NCBI GenBank assembly: GCA_025350285.1
Contig: JANXYE010000625.1
Location: 1-5,884, forward strand
Reading direction: 5' to 3'
DNA from: Chloroflexota bacterium
Lineage (GTDB): Bacteria; Chloroflexota; Dehalococcoidia; Tepidiformales; Tepidiformaceae
Length of the DNA stretch: 5,884 nucleotides
The notes below the pieces were generated by a model. It had not been told where the DNA came from. It saw only the letters and a program-made list of their open reading frames with translations, and searched no databases. Positions 5,552 through 5,884 of the stretch are shown one piece after another; position 1 is the stretch's first letter; each line of letters begins with the position of its first letter. The position numbers and the translations under genes are program-made.

Positions 5552-5884
5552 TTAGATGAGCTGGAACTCGGGGCTGCCGGCGACCAGGTAGGCGGCCGTG
5601 GCGGCGCGCTCGGCCGGGTCCTTGATGGTGTTCAGGTGGGCGGTGATGGCGGCGCGGGACGTTGCGGCCATGTCGCCGTCTACCAGCCTGGCGGCGATGT
5701 CATCGACCAGCGCCTCGGCCGTTGTCGCGTTCTTGAGCGCCGGGAGGGCTACCGGCCGGCCGCGGCTGAAAAACATCTGATCGAGGAAGTTGACGCGGGC
5801 GAAGAAGGTGCTGGATGAGAGCCAGGCCGGGCCACCCGGCCAACCGGCTACGTTCGGCGGTTCGAACAGGACCTGGTCCATGCC
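5552..5884 (-). CDS. DUF1800 family protein, C-terminal end (cut by window end)
   Basis: The last 110 codons of a DUF1800 protein; the frame runs open to the window edge, so the ATG at 5881-5879 is internal and not a start. The fragment begins GMDQVLFEPPNVAGWPGG-AW, the family signature (glutamine, PPNV, GWPGG, tryptophan), followed by SSSTFFARVNFLDQM. It ends in YLVAGSPEFQLI, matching the SPEFQ ending common in this family. DUF1800 proteins are typically around 450-600 aa and often exported; whether this one has a signal peptide cannot be seen. Biochemical function is unknown. It lies immediately upstream of DUF1501 on the same strand, 47 bases apart, and the two are probably cotranscribed. 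Confidence 0.88.
   Translation of the reverse strand, partial: GMDQVLFEPPNVAGWPGGPAWLSSSTFFARVNFLDQMFFSRGRPVALPALKNATTAEALVDDIAARLVDGDMAATSRAAITAHLNTIKDPAERAATAAYLVAGSPEFQLI

Noticed and set aside
5031..5555. Plus-strand open frame of 174 codons opposite DUF1501
   Set aside because: Antisense to a gene with a clear Tat signal, ribosome site and conserved motifs; no independent support.
5879..5881. ATG as start of a 109-residue protein at the window end
   Set aside because: The frame continues to the window edge and the residues around it belong to the DUF1800 PPNV-GWPGG signature, so it is an internal methionine.
1..5884. tRNA, rRNA, CRISPR array, transposase or attachment site
   Set aside because: No cloverleaf or rRNA-like stretch, no regularly spaced repeats, no transposase motifs and no paired direct repeats were found by reading both strands.

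Overview
The window is a high-GC bacterial chromosomal segment with six protein genes, two of them cut by the window edges. Gene density is high, intergenic gaps are short, and there are no RNA genes, CRISPR arrays or insertion sequences that I can see. The gene mix is a lipid and cofactor-repair cluster, a PsiE-type membrane protein, and a Tat-exported DUF1501 protein next to a DUF1800 protein. Base composition and protein style would fit a free-living, aerobic-type Chloroflexota (Dehalococcoidia-like) bacterium. That placement is a guess: the DUF1501/DUF1800 pair also occurs in Planctomycetota, Acidobacteriota, Actinomycetota and Proteobacteria.

Region 1 (1-3615, all on the minus strand) reads acpS -> nnr -> fabF -> recJ. 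acpS and nnr overlap by an ATGA, and so do fabF and recJ, which suggests translational coupling within each pair. Between nnr and fabF lies a very good extended -10 promoter beginning at the nnr stop codon, so fabF-recJ can probably be transcribed separately as well as by read-through. AcpS makes holo-ACP and FabF elongates acyl-ACP, so both serve fatty-acid synthesis. Nnr repairs hydrated NAD(P)H, the reductant for that pathway. RecJ is a single-strand DNA exonuclease whose position here is probably only a matter of shared transcription. The extreme N-terminus of recJ is built over a GC-rich inverted-repeat element.

Region 2 (3616-4253) holds a divergent intergenic region of about 130 bases and, on the plus strand, a small four-helix membrane protein of the PsiE family. 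A perfect 12-base palindrome touches its ATG. It converges on the next gene across a 33-base gap that contains short palindromes, possibly a weak terminator.

Region 3 (4254-5884, minus strand) is a two-gene unit: the C-terminal end of a DUF1800 protein, a spacer with a 7-base-pair hairpin and a strong ribosome binding site, then a complete DUF1501 protein with a twin-arginine signal. The two families commonly occur together and are of unknown biochemical function. DUF1501 has the look of the alkaline phosphatase/sulfatase fold.

Nothing here is clearly a new system. The points most worth checking are the repeat element read as protein in recJ, the promoter placed on the nnr stop codon, and the uncharacterised secreted DUF1800/DUF1501 pair.
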